Origin: Lentisphaeria bacterium | GTDB lineage: Bacteria; Verrucomicrobiota; Lentisphaeria; Victivallales; Victivallaceae | Assembly: GCA_017457105.1 (NCBI GenBank) | Contig: JAFTIA010000104.1 | Location: forward strand, 24,593 to 88,592 | Length of the DNA: 64,000 bases | Direction: 5' to 3' | Shown here: positions 17,318 to 26,564 of the stretch, piece by piece | Layout: each line of letters opens with the position of its first letter | Position numbering within the stretch: the stretch's first letter is position 1 | Made by a program: the position numbers and the translations under genes | Notes under the pieces: generated by a model | The model's input: the letters and a program-made list of their open reading frames with translations, nothing else | Database searches by the model: none | What the model was told of the DNA's origin: nothing

Positions 17318-18403
17318 ATGTGGATATTGAATTGGTATGTGACCCGCGGGTTTCTTCTGGCGTTTTTTATGGCCATCGGTATTCTTACATTCGGGATGAC
17401 CGGGGCGAATATCGTGAAAGTTCTGGATTTTTTGGCGCAGGGGATCCCCCTGATGACCTTCTGCAAGTTCACCCTTTACCTCATGCCGGTGATCCTGACA
17501 TTCACTGTGCCGTGGGCGGTGATGGTGGCGGTGATGCTGGTTTTCGGCAGATTGTCTGCGGATTCCGAATTGACTGCCATGCGGGCTTGCGGGGTTTCCA
17601 TTCTTCAGATCGTTTCCCCGATCCTGCTGATCACAGTGGCGTTGACCGGGCTCTGTCTTTATCTGCAGATCGAACTGGGGCCTCCTTTGCTGGGGCAGTC
17701 CCGGGAATTGCTGAAAATGGAAGCGATCAACCAGCCGCTTGCACTTTTTGAACCCGGGCGGCAGATCCTTTATGAAAACACGATCATTACCATTGCAGAC
17801 AAAACCCCGGACGGGAAGTTGAAGGGGGTTCAGCTGTATAAACTGGCGGACAAGGATACGCTGGCACTGGATATTTCCGCCGCTTCCGGCAAGCTGGAAA
17901 TGGATAAGGAAAATCAACTGCTGAAAGTGATCCTGTACGATTGCGTTCTCCACGACAAACGCTCTGATCCGGAGACCCGCATGTTCCATAAAGAGTTGGA
18001 ATTTGCCTTCAATTACGGGAAAAAATTGAACAGTATGAACCTTACCACCCGGGCAAAATATATGACCGTCCGGGACTTGATGGGGTTGATCAAAGTCACC
18101 CGGCAGATGAATCAGGATACCACCAAACTGGAAGTGGAACTCAATCAGCGGATCGCTTTTGCCCTTTCTCCCATTGCATTTCTGCTTCTGGGGCTTCCGC
18201 TTGCCATTCGCACCAGCCGGAGAGAGACTTCTGTGGGGCTCTTTTTGAGCGTGATCCTTGCCGGGGTGTTTTTCCTTTCCATCATTCTGTGTGAGTCGTT
18301 TGTGCGTTATCCCAAAATGTATCCCCAGTATCTTCTCTGGCTGCCGAATATTATTTTCCAGGTGGTGGGGGCGTACATGACTTACAAGGTGAGTCAGCGA
18401 TGA
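17318..18403 (+). CDS. LptF/LptG (YjgP/YjgQ) family permease
   Basis: 361 residues from ATG 17318, which begins MWILNWYVTRGFLLAF like the family; an upstream GTG/ATG extension has no such homology. Two to three helices at the N-terminus (about 10-125), a soluble beta domain (about 130-270) and three helices at the C-terminus (about 285-355, with LPLAIRTSRR) match the LPS-export permeases, which pull LPS from the inner membrane with LptB. Only one of the usual LptF/LptG pair is present here. AGGA precedes the ATG. It overlaps the next gene by 4 bases (ATGA). Confidence 0.83.
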   Translation: MWILNWYVTRGFLLAFFMAIGILTFGMTGANIVKVLDFLAQGIPLMTFCKFTLYLMPVILTFTVPWAVMVAVMLVFGRLSADSELTAMRACGVSILQIVSPILLITVALTGLCLYLQIELGPPLLGQSRELLKMEAINQPLALFEPGRQILYENTIITIADKTPDGKLKGVQLYKLADKDTLALDISAASGKLEMDKENQLLKVILYDCVLHDKRSDPETRMFHKELEFAFNYGKKLNSMNLTTRAKYMTVRDLMGLIKVTRQMNQDTTKLEVELNQRIAFALSPIAFLLLGLPLAIRTSRRETSVGLFLSVILAGVFFLSIILCESFVRYPKMYPQYLLWLPNIIFQVVGAYMTYKVSQR

Positions 18404-20226
18404 ACCGCAGTTTGTACTGCAAGGTGGTACTGACGCTGCTTCTGGCGGCAGTGATTTTCTTTGGCATCATGATCGTCAATGCTTTGGACAGGGTCCATGG
18501 GGCGTTGCGGGAGCTTGCGGCTCACGGCATTGTCCGGCAGACCGCGGAAGCTGTTCCGGCAGATGCCGCCCCTGCTGAAAAAGCTGCTCCGGCTGCCAAT
18601 CAGGAGTTTTTTGATCCTGATGCCGTTCCCGGCGGCAGACTTGTTCAAGCCATCAGTGCCGACACCCAGAATTTGAATCATTTGATCAATGCGGATGCCT
18701 ATGTGGCGGCATTTCAGGGGCTTGCCAATTCCAGTCTGGGCGCGCGCAACTATGCCCGCCCGGAAGAGTGGGAGCCTTTGATGGCGGAAAAGTGGGTCGT
18801 TTCCGAAGATTGCAAGACTTACCACATCTATCTCCGGAAAGGTATTCTCTGGCAGGATTTCACCGATCCTGTGACCGGGAAAAAGTGGGAGAAAAAAGAG
18901 GTCACATCGGTGGACTTCAAGTTTTTCATCGATTTGATCCGGAATCCGGATGTAAACTGTGAACAGTGGCGGGATTATTACCGGGATCTGGAGGCTCTGG
19001 AAATCATCGGCCCCTATGAATTCCGTGTCCGCTGGAAAGAGCCTTTTTACGGCTCCAAAAGTTTTACGCTGGGGATGAGCCCCATGCCCCGGCATTTGTA
19101 TGAGGATTATCCGGAACCTTTTGATGGGAAACGCTTTAATGACGATCACCGGCGCAACCGTATTCTGGTTGGCTGCGGACCTTACCAGCTGGTCAAGTGG
19201 GAAAAAGATGTACGGGTGGTGTTCAAGCGGTTTGAGGGATATTTCGGCAACCGCCTCGGGATCGGGCCCGCACTGGAACATGTGGTCTTTGAATTGATCC
19301 GGCTTCCCAACAGCCGTTTTCAGGCTTTGACTGCCGGGAAACTGGATCTTCTTTCCCTGACACCGGATCAGTGGATCAACCGTACCGGGATCAGGGCCTT
19401 TCAGGATGGAGATTTGCGCAAATACCGTTATCTTTCCCGCAGTTTCAGTTATATCGGCTACAATTTGCGGAATCCGCTTTTCTCTGATGTTCGTGTCCGC
19501 CGTGCCCTGACCATGCTTGTTGACCGGGAAAAGATTTTGAAAGATGTGTATTTTGACCTTGGTGTTGTTACGCCCGGGCCGTTTTTCCCGGAAAGTCCCT
19601 ACGCTGATCCCTCCATCAAGCCCTGGCCTTTTGATGTGGAAGGGGCAAAGAAACTGCTTTCAGAAGCCGGGTGGAAGGATTCTGACGGGGACGGCGTGCT
19701 GGAAAAAGACGGAAAGAAATTTATTTTTACCATTCTTCAGGTGGCATCCCACCCCATTCAGCAGCGGATGCTGCCCATGATCAAAGAAACCATGGCACAG
19801 GCGGGGATCCAGATGCAGATCCTGCCGGTGGAATGGTCCGTGATGCTTCAGCGCATCGACCGCCGGAACTTTGAAGCCTGCACGTTGGGGTGGACGATTT
19901 CCCTTGATCCGGATATGTTCCAGCTTTTTCACTCCAGTCTGGCGGAAAAAGAGGGCTCCGGCAATCTGGTGGGTTATCAGAATAAAGAGGTGGACCGCCT
20001 GATCGAACAATTACGGCGGACCTTTGACGAAAAGGAACGGGTGAAGATCTGCCACAGGATCGGGGCGATCTTCCATGCGGATCAGCCCTATACCTTCCTT
20101 TTTACCCCCAGTTCTCTTCTGGCTCTTTCCGGGCGTTACCGGAATGCCCGGGTATTTCCCGGGGGACTGGCGGAGGATATTCTCTGGACGCCAAGGGCGG
20201 AACAGCGGAAGGTGCCGGGCCTGTGA
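18400..20226 (+). CDS. Membrane-anchored peptide-type ABC substrate-binding protein (SBP_bac_5)
   Basis: 608 residues. An N-terminal hydrophobic helix (about 9-27) is not followed by a lipobox or clear cleavage site, so it may stay as an anchor. An Ala/Pro-rich linker (about 45-70) leads to a family-5 binding fold: WEPLMAEKWVVSEDCKTYH, then FYLRKGILW-like text and DVRVRRAL-type motif (FSDVRVRRALTMLVDRE) near 365. Such proteins deliver oligopeptides or similar ligands to a permease, but no ABC permease or ATPase is adjacent. It overlaps the LptF/G-like gene and the next gene by 4 bases each. Confidence 0.8.
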   Translation: MNRSLYCKVVLTLLLAAVIFFGIMIVNALDRVHGALRELAAHGIVRQTAEAVPADAAPAEKAAPAANQEFFDPDAVPGGRLVQAISADTQNLNHLINADAYVAAFQGLANSSLGARNYARPEEWEPLMAEKWVVSEDCKTYHIYLRKGILWQDFTDPVTGKKWEKKEVTSVDFKFFIDLIRNPDVNCEQWRDYYRDLEALEIIGPYEFRVRWKEPFYGSKSFTLGMSPMPRHLYEDYPEPFDGKRFNDDHRRNRILVGCGPYQLVKWEKDVRVVFKRFEGYFGNRLGIGPALEHVVFELIRLPNSRFQALTAGKLDLLSLTPDQWINRTGIRAFQDGDLRKYRYLSRSFSYIGYNLRNPLFSDVRVRRALTMLVDREKILKDVYFDLGVVTPGPFFPESPYADPSIKPWPFDVEGAKKLLSEAGWKDSDGDGVLEKDGKKFIFTILQVASHPIQQRMLPMIKETMAQAGIQMQILPVEWSVMLQRIDRRNFEACTLGWTISLDPDMFQLFHSSLAEKEGSGNLVGYQNKEVDRLIEQLRRTFDEKERVKICHRIGAIFHADQPYTFLFTPSSLLALSGRYRNARVFPGGLAEDILWTPRAEQRKVPGL

Positions 20227-22004
20227 AAAATGTATTCCTGCAAAGGTTTGCCCTCCTCTTTCTGGGCTTTCTTTTGCTTCTTCCCCTGCGGGGAGAGGTG
20301 GTATTGGAGCCGGGGACGCCTGTTTTTACGGCTCCGGCTCATAATCAGCCTATTACAGCGGTGGCACAGCAGGCGGTTGCGGTGGAAAGTCTGCCGGAAA
20401 CCATGTCCATCATCAGTAAACACCCGCTTGCAAGATATTTCTATTTCACCCCTGTGCGTCTGCCGGATGGAAGGACCGGTTTTGCGGATCTTTCGGCAAA
20501 ACTGCAAGTGTCCGGTTCCGGAAAAAATACCCTTGTCATGACACCTTACCGCCCATTGTGGCGCAATTTTGTCATGGCTTTGGCCGCCGTCGGGATGGTG
20601 CTTCTGGGGTACGACTGGTACCGGAAAAAGCAGGGGGCGTGGTATCATCATGCGGGGGTGATCACGCTGTTGCGGCTTTTGCTTTTGATGATCCTGATCC
20701 AGCGGGCGGGGAACATCATTGCCACGCCGGTGGATGAATTTGGTTATTACGGCAATCTGGAATCTTTTTTGAAGGGGGATTTCTCCAAGCCGTGGCATTT
20801 TACGGTGGGTTTGAGTATTCTTTATGCACCTTTTGCATGGCTTGCACACGCCCGGCATGTGGGGGATATTGTGATCCCCTTTTCGCTGTTTTCCAGTATG
20901 GTGCTGGCTCCGGGAATGCTGGTCATGGGATATTTTATCGGGCGGAAGATCACCGGGAGTCCCCTGAAAAGCTTTTTTGCCATGCTCATGTGGGCGGTAT
21001 GGCCCTTCTTCAATCATCATTTTGCGGGGTTCGGCATCAAACAGTTCTGGAGTTATCTGGCACTGCCGTCTGCCAATTATGACTTTGCCCATTATGTGAA
21101 CCTGATCGGGACATCTTATAACGCCATGAGTGATACGCCGTCCACCTTTTTTGTTTTGGGGGTGATGGTGTCGCTCCTCTTTATCCGCCGCCGGCAGGCG
21201 GCTGCGCTGACGGCGGGATTTCTGTACGGATTTGCCTGCATGATACGCATCAATAACATTCTTTTTTTCCCGGCATTGTTCGCCATGGTTTTCTTTTACC
21301 GGAAAGAATGGCTGAAAGACTGGAAATTTTATCTTCTGGGCGGTAGTGCATTTATTCTGGGATTCCTGCCGCAATTCTGTGCCAACAGTTTCTTTTTCGG
21401 CAGTCCCTTCCGCTTTTCCTACACCAATTATGCGGGCGGGGCGCACACCTATTTGCATTGGATCTTTTTCCGTACAACTGCGGCGTATTACGGGGCGGCA
21501 AACCACTGGTGCTGGGTGCTGGCGGCATCGGGATTATGGGTCATGCGGGATAACCGCCTCCGGCTTCTGCTGGCACTCTGGGCGGTTCCTGTGATCCTCT
21601 TTTTCACGTTTTACAGCCACGGGACGGATGATGCGGTACGGTTTATCATGACAAGTTATCCCGCATTGTTCCTTGCCGTGACAAGCTGCGGCATCTGGGA
21701 GAAACTTTCCTGCCGGGGATGGGTTTTGGCGGCATCGTTTCTTGCTGTGCTGGCGTGGATCCCATGCAATGTCACCCATGCGGGGAAAGGGATCTGGTAC
21801 TTTTACCGGAACAGCATCCCTGCGGCGGGGATCTGCCTTGCCGGAAAGAGCCGGACGGTGATCTTTTTCGGGATGATCACCATTCTGCACCTTTTCGGCA
21901 ACGGGTGGATTTTGACATTTCTCCTTGCCGGAGCGTTGATGGCGGCAATTATTCAGAGTCTTCTTCCGGAGCGTTTCCGGAGCGTTCTTTGCCGATCCCG
22001 ATAA
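20223..22004 (+). CDS. Polytopic GT-C-like membrane protein with N-terminal periplasmic domain
   Basis: 593 residues, starting at a GTG whose bases overlap the upstream TGA. A signal-like segment (about 5-25) is followed by about 90 soluble residues with an SH3-like look (LEPGTPVFTAP ... VRLPDGRTGFADLS), then about a dozen helices. In the membrane part, VDEFGYYGNLESFLKGD (near 170) sits after the first helices of that part, where GT-C glycosyltransferases place their acidic catalytic motif. This supports a family-39-like glycosyl or glycan-modifying enzyme, but no specific family is certain. Its 3' end overlaps the convergent rsmI by 56 bases. Confidence 0.6.
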   Translation: MKNVFLQRFALLFLGFLLLLPLRGEVVLEPGTPVFTAPAHNQPITAVAQQAVAVESLPETMSIISKHPLARYFYFTPVRLPDGRTGFADLSAKLQVSGSGKNTLVMTPYRPLWRNFVMALAAVGMVLLGYDWYRKKQGAWYHHAGVITLLRLLLLMILIQRAGNIIATPVDEFGYYGNLESFLKGDFSKPWHFTVGLSILYAPFAWLAHARHVGDIVIPFSLFSSMVLAPGMLVMGYFIGRKITGSPLKSFFAMLMWAVWPFFNHHFAGFGIKQFWSYLALPSANYDFAHYVNLIGTSYNAMSDTPSTFFVLGVMVSLLFIRRRQAAALTAGFLYGFACMIRINNILFFPALFAMVFFYRKEWLKDWKFYLLGGSAFILGFLPQFCANSFFFGSPFRFSYTNYAGGAHTYLHWIFFRTTAAYYGAANHWCWVLAASGLWVMRDNRLRLLLALWAVPVILFFTFYSHGTDDAVRFIMTSYPALFLAVTSCGIWEKLSCRGWVLAASFLAVLAWIPCNVTHAGKGIWYFYRNSIPAAGICLAGKSRTVIFFGMITILHLFGNGWILTFLLAGALMAAIIQSLLPERFRSVLCRSR

Positions 22005-22659
22005 CGAATTCCCCTTTCAGCACGCCCGGATTTGCCGCCAGTTCTGCGGCGGTGCCCCGGCGGATCTCTTCATGGAGTTTGGTGGCTTCCCGGATGAGCG
22101 CCACTTGTGTTTCCGGACCGATCCAATCTGCGATCTCCTTCAATGTTTTGGCGATCCGGTGGACGGATTCGTAGAAAAATACCGTCTTGTCTTCGGCGGC
22201 GATCCGGTCAAAAAACATTTTCCGTCTGCCTGATTTGATGGGGGGAAAGGCGTAAAAAGCAAATTTATCCACCGGCAGCCCGGAGGCTGTGGCGGCAAAT
22301 GTCAACGCCGAAACCCCGGGGATCACCACCGGTTCAAACCCGGCTTCGATGGCAGCCCTTGCCAGACAGTAGCCCGGGTCGGCAATGGACGGGGTCCCCG
22401 CATCGGAAACCGCCGCAATGGAACGGCCCTGCCGGAGTTCTTCCAGCAATTCCCCCACTCGGGCGTGTTCGTTGAAGGCGTGACAACTCACCAGTCTGGT
22501 GTGAATATCAAAGTGCGCCAGCAGTTCCCGGGTGTGCCGGGTATCTTCTGCCGCCACCAGATCCACCTGTTTGAGGACCGAAAGTGCCCGCAGGGTGATG
22601 TCTTCCAGATTGCCGATCGGCGTACTGACCAAATACAATGTTCCAGCTTGAATATCCAT
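21949..22659 (-). CDS. rsmI: 16S rRNA (cytidine1402-2'-O)-methyltransferase RsmI
   Basis: 236 residues from ATG 22659 (MDIQAGTLYLVSTPIGN). Motifs follow the family: STPIGNLEDITLRAL, AAEDTRHT, AVSDAGTPSIADPG and VIPGVSALT. It 2'-O-methylates C1402 of 16S rRNA in the decoding centre. AAGGA 7 bases upstream supports this start over a much longer in-frame extension that has no homology. Divergent from the pseudouridine synthase gene, and overlapping the membrane-protein gene tail to tail. Confidence 0.94.
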   Translation of the reverse strand: MDIQAGTLYLVSTPIGNLEDITLRALSVLKQVDLVAAEDTRHTRELLAHFDIHTRLVSCHAFNEHARVGELLEELRQGRSIAAVSDAGTPSIADPGYCLARAAIEAGFEPVVIPGVSALTFAATASGLPVDKFAFYAFPPIKSGRRKMFFDRIAAEDKTVFFYESVHRIAKTLKEIADWIGPETQVALIREATKLHEEIRRGTAAELAANPGVLKGEFVIGIGKERSGNAPEEDSE

Positions 22660-22705
22660 TTGCAAATCCTTCCATTCAGGTGTAAAATAATACACGGGAG
22701 AAAAA

Positions 22706-23428
22706 ATGCAAATGGAAACTGTGCGATTAGTGAAATTCTTGAGCGGATGCGGGGTCCTTTCCCGGCGTGCCGCAGGAGATGCCGTCCTTGCCGGACGGGT
22801 GAAGGTCAATGGGGAAGTCACTTTGAATCCGGGACTGCAGGTGTCAGAGAAAGACCAAATCTCTCTTGACGGAAATGTTGTGGCGCAGGAGGGGCACAAA
22901 TATTATATCATGCTCAACAAGCCCCGGGGATACACCTGCAGTGCCGATGACCGGTATGCGGAACATCTGGCTCTGGAATTGATCGATCTGCCGGTACGGC
23001 TTTTTTCGGCGGGGCGTCTGGATAAAGAGAGCGAGGGGCTGATCCTCTTTTCCAACGATGGCGATTTTATTGAACGCCTGACCCATCCCCGCCATGCGGT
23101 GCGGAAGCGTTATGTTGTTACGGTATCCCGCTCTTTGTCAGCAGGGGATATCCGCCGCCTGACTTCCGGCATTACCGATGAAGGGGAACGCCTTGCCGCC
23201 CTTGCGGTGAAACCTTTGGATAATAACCGCTATATGTTCACGCTGGGAGAGGGGAAAAAACGGGAGATCCGCCGGATGGTCGCCGCATTGAATGCCAAAA
23301 CCCTGCGGTTGAAACGCATTGCAGTGGGTAATCTCCTGCTGGGGGCGCTTCCCGCAGGGAAATGGCGGGAATTGACCCCGGAGGAACGGGATCAGGCTTT
23401 GATGACCCCTGCAAGCATTTCAGAATAA
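22706..23428 (+). CDS. RsuA/RluB-type rRNA pseudouridine synthase
   Basis: 240 residues: an N-terminal S4 RNA-binding domain (about 6-50, LVKFLSGCGVLSRRAA) and a catalytic domain with GRLDKESEGLILFSNDG near 105, which carries the catalytic Asp. KYYIMLNKPRGY and GEGKKREIRRM are further family marks. It isomerises a uridine in 16S or 23S rRNA; RsuA, RluB and RluE cannot be separated by eye. GGGAGA lies before the ATG. It is divergent from rsmI (46 bases), so two rRNA modification genes share a control region. The 3' end overlaps the M20 gene by 37 bases. Confidence 0.91.
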   Translation: MQMETVRLVKFLSGCGVLSRRAAGDAVLAGRVKVNGEVTLNPGLQVSEKDQISLDGNVVAQEGHKYYIMLNKPRGYTCSADDRYAEHLALELIDLPVRLFSAGRLDKESEGLILFSNDGDFIERLTHPRHAVRKRYVVTVSRSLSAGDIRRLTSGITDEGERLAALAVKPLDNNRYMFTLGEGKKREIRRMVAALNAKTLRLKRIAVGNLLLGALPAGKWRELTPEERDQALMTPASISE

Positions 23429-24447
23429 TCCCGGATACAGTCCAGATCTGCCCATTCTCCGTCGGAGTGGCAGCCTTCGCCCTCGATCCCCAGAACCGCC
23501 ACAGGCGTATCGGCAGGGAAATGCCGGGCATCTGTGGCTCCGCACATGCGGGTGAGCCCGATTTCCCGGTGGAATGCTTTTTCCATGGCAGAACGCAATT
23601 CTTTCAGGGCAGGAGCTTCGGGATCACAAGCCACCGGAGGGCAGCAATCGTCGACGCAAAGAACTTCCAATCCGCTCAATGAACGGATTTTTTCAATGAT
23701 TTTTTCCTTGTCTTCCGGGTTTACATAACGGATATTCAACTTCATTTCCGCCCGTTCCGGAATGCGGTTGATCACGCTTCCCGCCTGACAGATCGTGGCG
23801 GCAAGAGAGTCTGTATAGTGGGCTTCCGACATGGCGGGCCATGCGTTGCGTACTTTTACATAGCCATCGATCAGGCGGTCAAGGGCGTTGTCCGCTTCCC
23901 ATGGGTGGGCGGCATGTCCGGCTTTCCCGTGGGCAGTCAGTGTCAGATTCAGGATGCCTTTCTGGGCGTAATTGATGCTCCACGGGCTGGCATCCAGAAT
24001 GATCACAAGTTTTTTTGCCTTGTAATCATGCCGGACCATCCACGCCGTGGTATCGCCGCCGATTTCTTCATCCGCAGAAAAGAAGGCTCCGGCTTTGCCA
24101 TCCTGCCCTGCCAGCACCAGTGCCCGGGCAATGGCAACGGCACAGCCCAGGCAGTCATTGGAGCCCCGGCCGTAAATGCGGCTGCCCTCCACATAGGGGG
24201 AGAACATGGATTCCTGTGCCGGGACCACGTCCAGATGAGCATTCAGGAGGTACTCCGGTGATTTGCCGTCACGGGGAGCGGCGTAGAGGATCTTGCGGCC
24301 GTCCGGGGCATCTTCCAGCGTGCAGTGCAAGCCGTGACCTGCAAGGAAATCCCGCATGAGTTCCGTGGCTTTGTTGACTGCCGGAATATCCGTGGAAACG
24401 GGCCGGCACCGGATCAGGTCTTCCAGAAGTTTGATGTATTCAGTCAT
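23392..24447 (-). CDS. M20-family metallopeptidase/deacylase
   Basis: 351 residues. The di-metal ligands of the M20 fold are visible: NAHLDVVP (His-x-Asp), GRGSNDCLG (Asp), SADEEIGG (Glu-Glu) and a late EGCHSDGEW (His), with a dimerisation lid between about 165 and 270. It cleaves a small peptide or N-acyl amino acid; ArgE, DapE, PepT-like or carboxypeptidase activity cannot be told apart. It overlaps the upstream lipoprotein gene by 4 bases. Confidence 0.87.
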   Translation of the reverse strand: MTEYIKLLEDLIRCRPVSTDIPAVNKATELMRDFLAGHGLHCTLEDAPDGRKILYAAPRDGKSPEYLLNAHLDVVPAQESMFSPYVEGSRIYGRGSNDCLGCAVAIARALVLAGQDGKAGAFFSADEEIGGDTTAWMVRHDYKAKKLVIILDASPWSINYAQKGILNLTLTAHGKAGHAAHPWEADNALDRLIDGYVKVRNAWPAMSEAHYTDSLAATICQAGSVINRIPERAEMKLNIRYVNPEDKEKIIEKIRSLSGLEVLCVDDCCPPVACDPEAPALKELRSAMEKAFHREIGLTRMCGATDARHFPADTPVAVLGIEGEGCHSDGEWADLDCIRDYSEMLAGVIKA

Positions 24448-26015
24448 TTGCTGTATCCTTTCAGAAATGTATTATCCAGAGTATCGGCAACATCCAGAAG
24501 CCGCCGGAAATCCTGTTCCGGATAGAGAAAACGGCTTTGCAGAAAACTTGCCAGTTTCCGGCAGCTGTTCAAATCCCTGATGGAAAAAGTGTGTATTTTG
24601 CCGCCCACTGTCAAAATCCGGACTTCGTCCCGGTGATTCAGCGGCCAGTCCATGATCAGCGGAAAATCTGCCGGTGTCTGCCGGGTGGAGCCTCCAATGT
24701 AAATGTAGGAACAGTTGTCTGCTGTAAAACTTTCGGCATTTTTTGCGGCTGTATCGCCGGTGGCGGCGGGGCAGAGAAGCTGTTCCGGGGTAATCCATTT
24801 TTCTTTCAAAAGTTCCCGCAAGCCTTCCACACTGTGTGGAACCGGGTATTTGCCGCCATGTTTTTCCGCATAGTTTTCCAGTGCTGTCCGGAGTTTTTCC
24901 AGCTGCACGGTGCATGCGGATTCTTCCGTCAGAGAATTTTTTGTCTCCGGCGGCATTTCCACGCTTTGAAAAATTTCTGAAAAAGGGGCAATGGGGGCAA
25001 GGACTGCCGGGAGAAGCCATTGCTCGCTGACTGGATCCCAGTCCGATACCGATTGCAGGATCAGGGCTTCCGGTTTGGCTGTCAGTACCGCAAGAATACC
25101 GGGCGTGGCAGCCCGGTCAGGCTGGAGATATTGACCTGCGGACGGCGAGAGATAGAAGAATCCGGCCCCATTGGCATCCAGATACGCCAGGTGCTTAAGG
25201 ATTTGAGGATTGTCCCCGAGGGTTCCAGCCGGTGGCTCCGTCTTTTCCCCAATGGCAAGAGTCAGGCGTCCGGGCTGGAAAAGGAATGTGATTTCCGGGG
25301 AAAATTCACTTTGCGGCGCGTATTTTGTACCATCTTCCCGGGTCGGGAGGATGGATTGCAAAAGTGCGGAAAAATGGCTCCGGGGATCCGGCAGGGTGAT
25401 TTCTGTATAAATGCCGTCTTTCCCCGGAAGACAGACAAATTCCCATACGCCGGCAAGCCCCTCTGCAATTTCCGGAGGGAAGGGGCGCATTTCTCCGGAA
25501 AGGGTGTTGACTGTTTTTCCGAACAACCGGAAAAGGTGCTCTGTGCGGACTTCAACTGCACCCGCCGCAATGGTGTTTGCAGGGAGCGGGTTCAGTTTTT
25601 CCCCGATACGGATCGATTGCGGAGCGAATATTTGCCACAGAAGACCGGGGGGCGTGGAGGTTGTCCCCAAAACTCTGGTGGTACGGAACAGCGGTTTTTC
25701 TCCGGGGAGCCGGACACTGGATGTGCCGCTGAAGAGGTTTTCATCCAGCCCGGATGCCCCGGCAGTCAGCCGGAGAGCGGAAAGGCGGATGCTCCACTTT
25801 TCTTTTTCACGGTCAGGGAGTTTGGAATGAAGGATATGCAGATGAGCATTGTCTGCAATGGTGTTCAAATTCCGGAAGAAAAAATGATAATCTGTAATAT
25901 GATAATATGTATTGCTTTCCGGCAGGTATCCGGCAGCTCCCTTTGCATTGTCCACGGCGCATCCCGCCAGAAGCAAGACAGATAATGCGCCGGTCAGCAG
26001 CAGAAATGACTTCAT
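24444..26015 (-). CDS. Hypothetical lipoprotein with pseudopilin-like C-terminal region
   Basis: 523 residues from ATG 26015, chosen because GGAG precedes it and it opens a lipoprotein signal (MKSFLLLTGALSVLLLAGC, Cys at 19). Most of the protein is not recognised. Near residues 385-490 the text CTVQLEKLRTALENYAEKHGGKYP, spread over two pieces, then LLCPA and SYIYIGG resembles the globular part of type II secretion G-like pseudopilins that are abundant in Lentisphaerae, although here the hydrophobic pilin helix is missing. The gene overlaps the M20 peptidase gene by 4 bases. Function unknown. Confidence 0.6.
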   Translation of the reverse strand: MKSFLLLTGALSVLLLAGCAVDNAKGAAGYLPESNTYYHITDYHFFFRNLNTIADNAHLHILHSKLPDREKEKWSIRLSALRLTAGASGLDENLFSGTSSVRLPGEKPLFRTTRVLGTTSTPPGLLWQIFAPQSIRIGEKLNPLPANTIAAGAVEVRTEHLFRLFGKTVNTLSGEMRPFPPEIAEGLAGVWEFVCLPGKDGIYTEITLPDPRSHFSALLQSILPTREDGTKYAPQSEFSPEITFLFQPGRLTLAIGEKTEPPAGTLGDNPQILKHLAYLDANGAGFFYLSPSAGQYLQPDRAATPGILAVLTAKPEALILQSVSDWDPVSEQWLLPAVLAPIAPFSEIFQSVEMPPETKNSLTEESACTVQLEKLRTALENYAEKHGGKYPVPHSVEGLRELLKEKWITPEQLLCPAATGDTAAKNAESFTADNCSYIYIGGSTRQTPADFPLIMDWPLNHRDEVRILTVGGKIHTFSIRDLNSCRKLASFLQSRFLYPEQDFRRLLDVADTLDNTFLKGYSK

Positions 26016-26119
26016 TTGATCTTCTCCCATTGATGGTTTTTCCGGGGTTAATGTAGCACATATTTCCAACAGGTAAAGAGAGGATATTTGTTTTTTTCGG
26101 TGTTTTTTCTGAAATATAT

Positions 26120-26147
26120 TTGAAAAATTTGCAAAACATGCTAAAGT
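26120..26147 (+). promoter_or_regulatory. Promoter of rpsT (TTGAAA-N16-TAAAGT type)
   Basis: TTGAAA (26120-26125), 16-base spacer, TAAAGT (26142-26147). The same pair and spacing recurs before purH and before the gene at 55767. Confidence 0.55.
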
Positions 26148-26217
26148 AATAAATCGACATACAGTCGGAAAAGAGATCTAACAAAAACTGAATTAAAAAA
26201 TAGAAGGAAAAACAATT

Positions 26218-26487
26218 ATGGCTATGACTTCCAAGTCCGCCGCGAAGCGTCTGCGCAACAGCGTGAAGACCAACCTCCGCAACCGTGCCCGCAAGAGCGA
26301 GCTCAAGACCCTCGAAAAGAGTTTCCGTGCCGCTGTCGCCGCCGGTGATAAGGAAGCTGCCGCCGCTCTGTGCAGCAAGTGCTGCAGCAGGTACGACAAG
26401 GCTGTGAAGGCCGGTACCTATCATGTCAACAAGGCCGCCAACAAGAAGGGCCAGTTCGACAAGCTGCTCGCCGGGATGCAGGCATAA
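26218..26487 (+). CDS. rpsT: 30S ribosomal protein S20
   Basis: 89 residues, the usual size for S20. The basic start (TSKSAAKRLRNSVK) with helix-rich Lys/Ala text and the end HVNKAANKKGQFDKL are diagnostic. It binds 16S rRNA early in 30S assembly. GAAGGA lies 9 bases before the ATG. It stands alone with its own promoter and a strong terminator. The protein has two neighbouring cysteines (CSKCC) that are unusual for S20. Confidence 0.96.
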   Translation: MAMTSKSAAKRLRNSVKTNLRNRARKSELKTLEKSFRAAVAAGDKEAAAALCSKCCSRYDKAVKAGTYHVNKAANKKGQFDKLLAGMQA

Positions 26488-26510
26488 TCAAAAGCCTCAT
26501 TCAAAGGGTA

Positions 26511-26547
26511 AAAAAATCCGCTTGATTCGTTCAAGCGGATTTTTTTT
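26511..26547. terminator. Bidirectional intrinsic terminator
   Basis: ATCCGCTTGA and TCAAGCGGAT arms with a TTCG tetraloop, flanked by an A run on the left and eight T on the right. It serves rpsT on the plus strand and the LolA-like gene on the minus strand. Confidence 0.88.
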
Positions 26548-26564
26548 GTCCTGATTTCAGAAGG

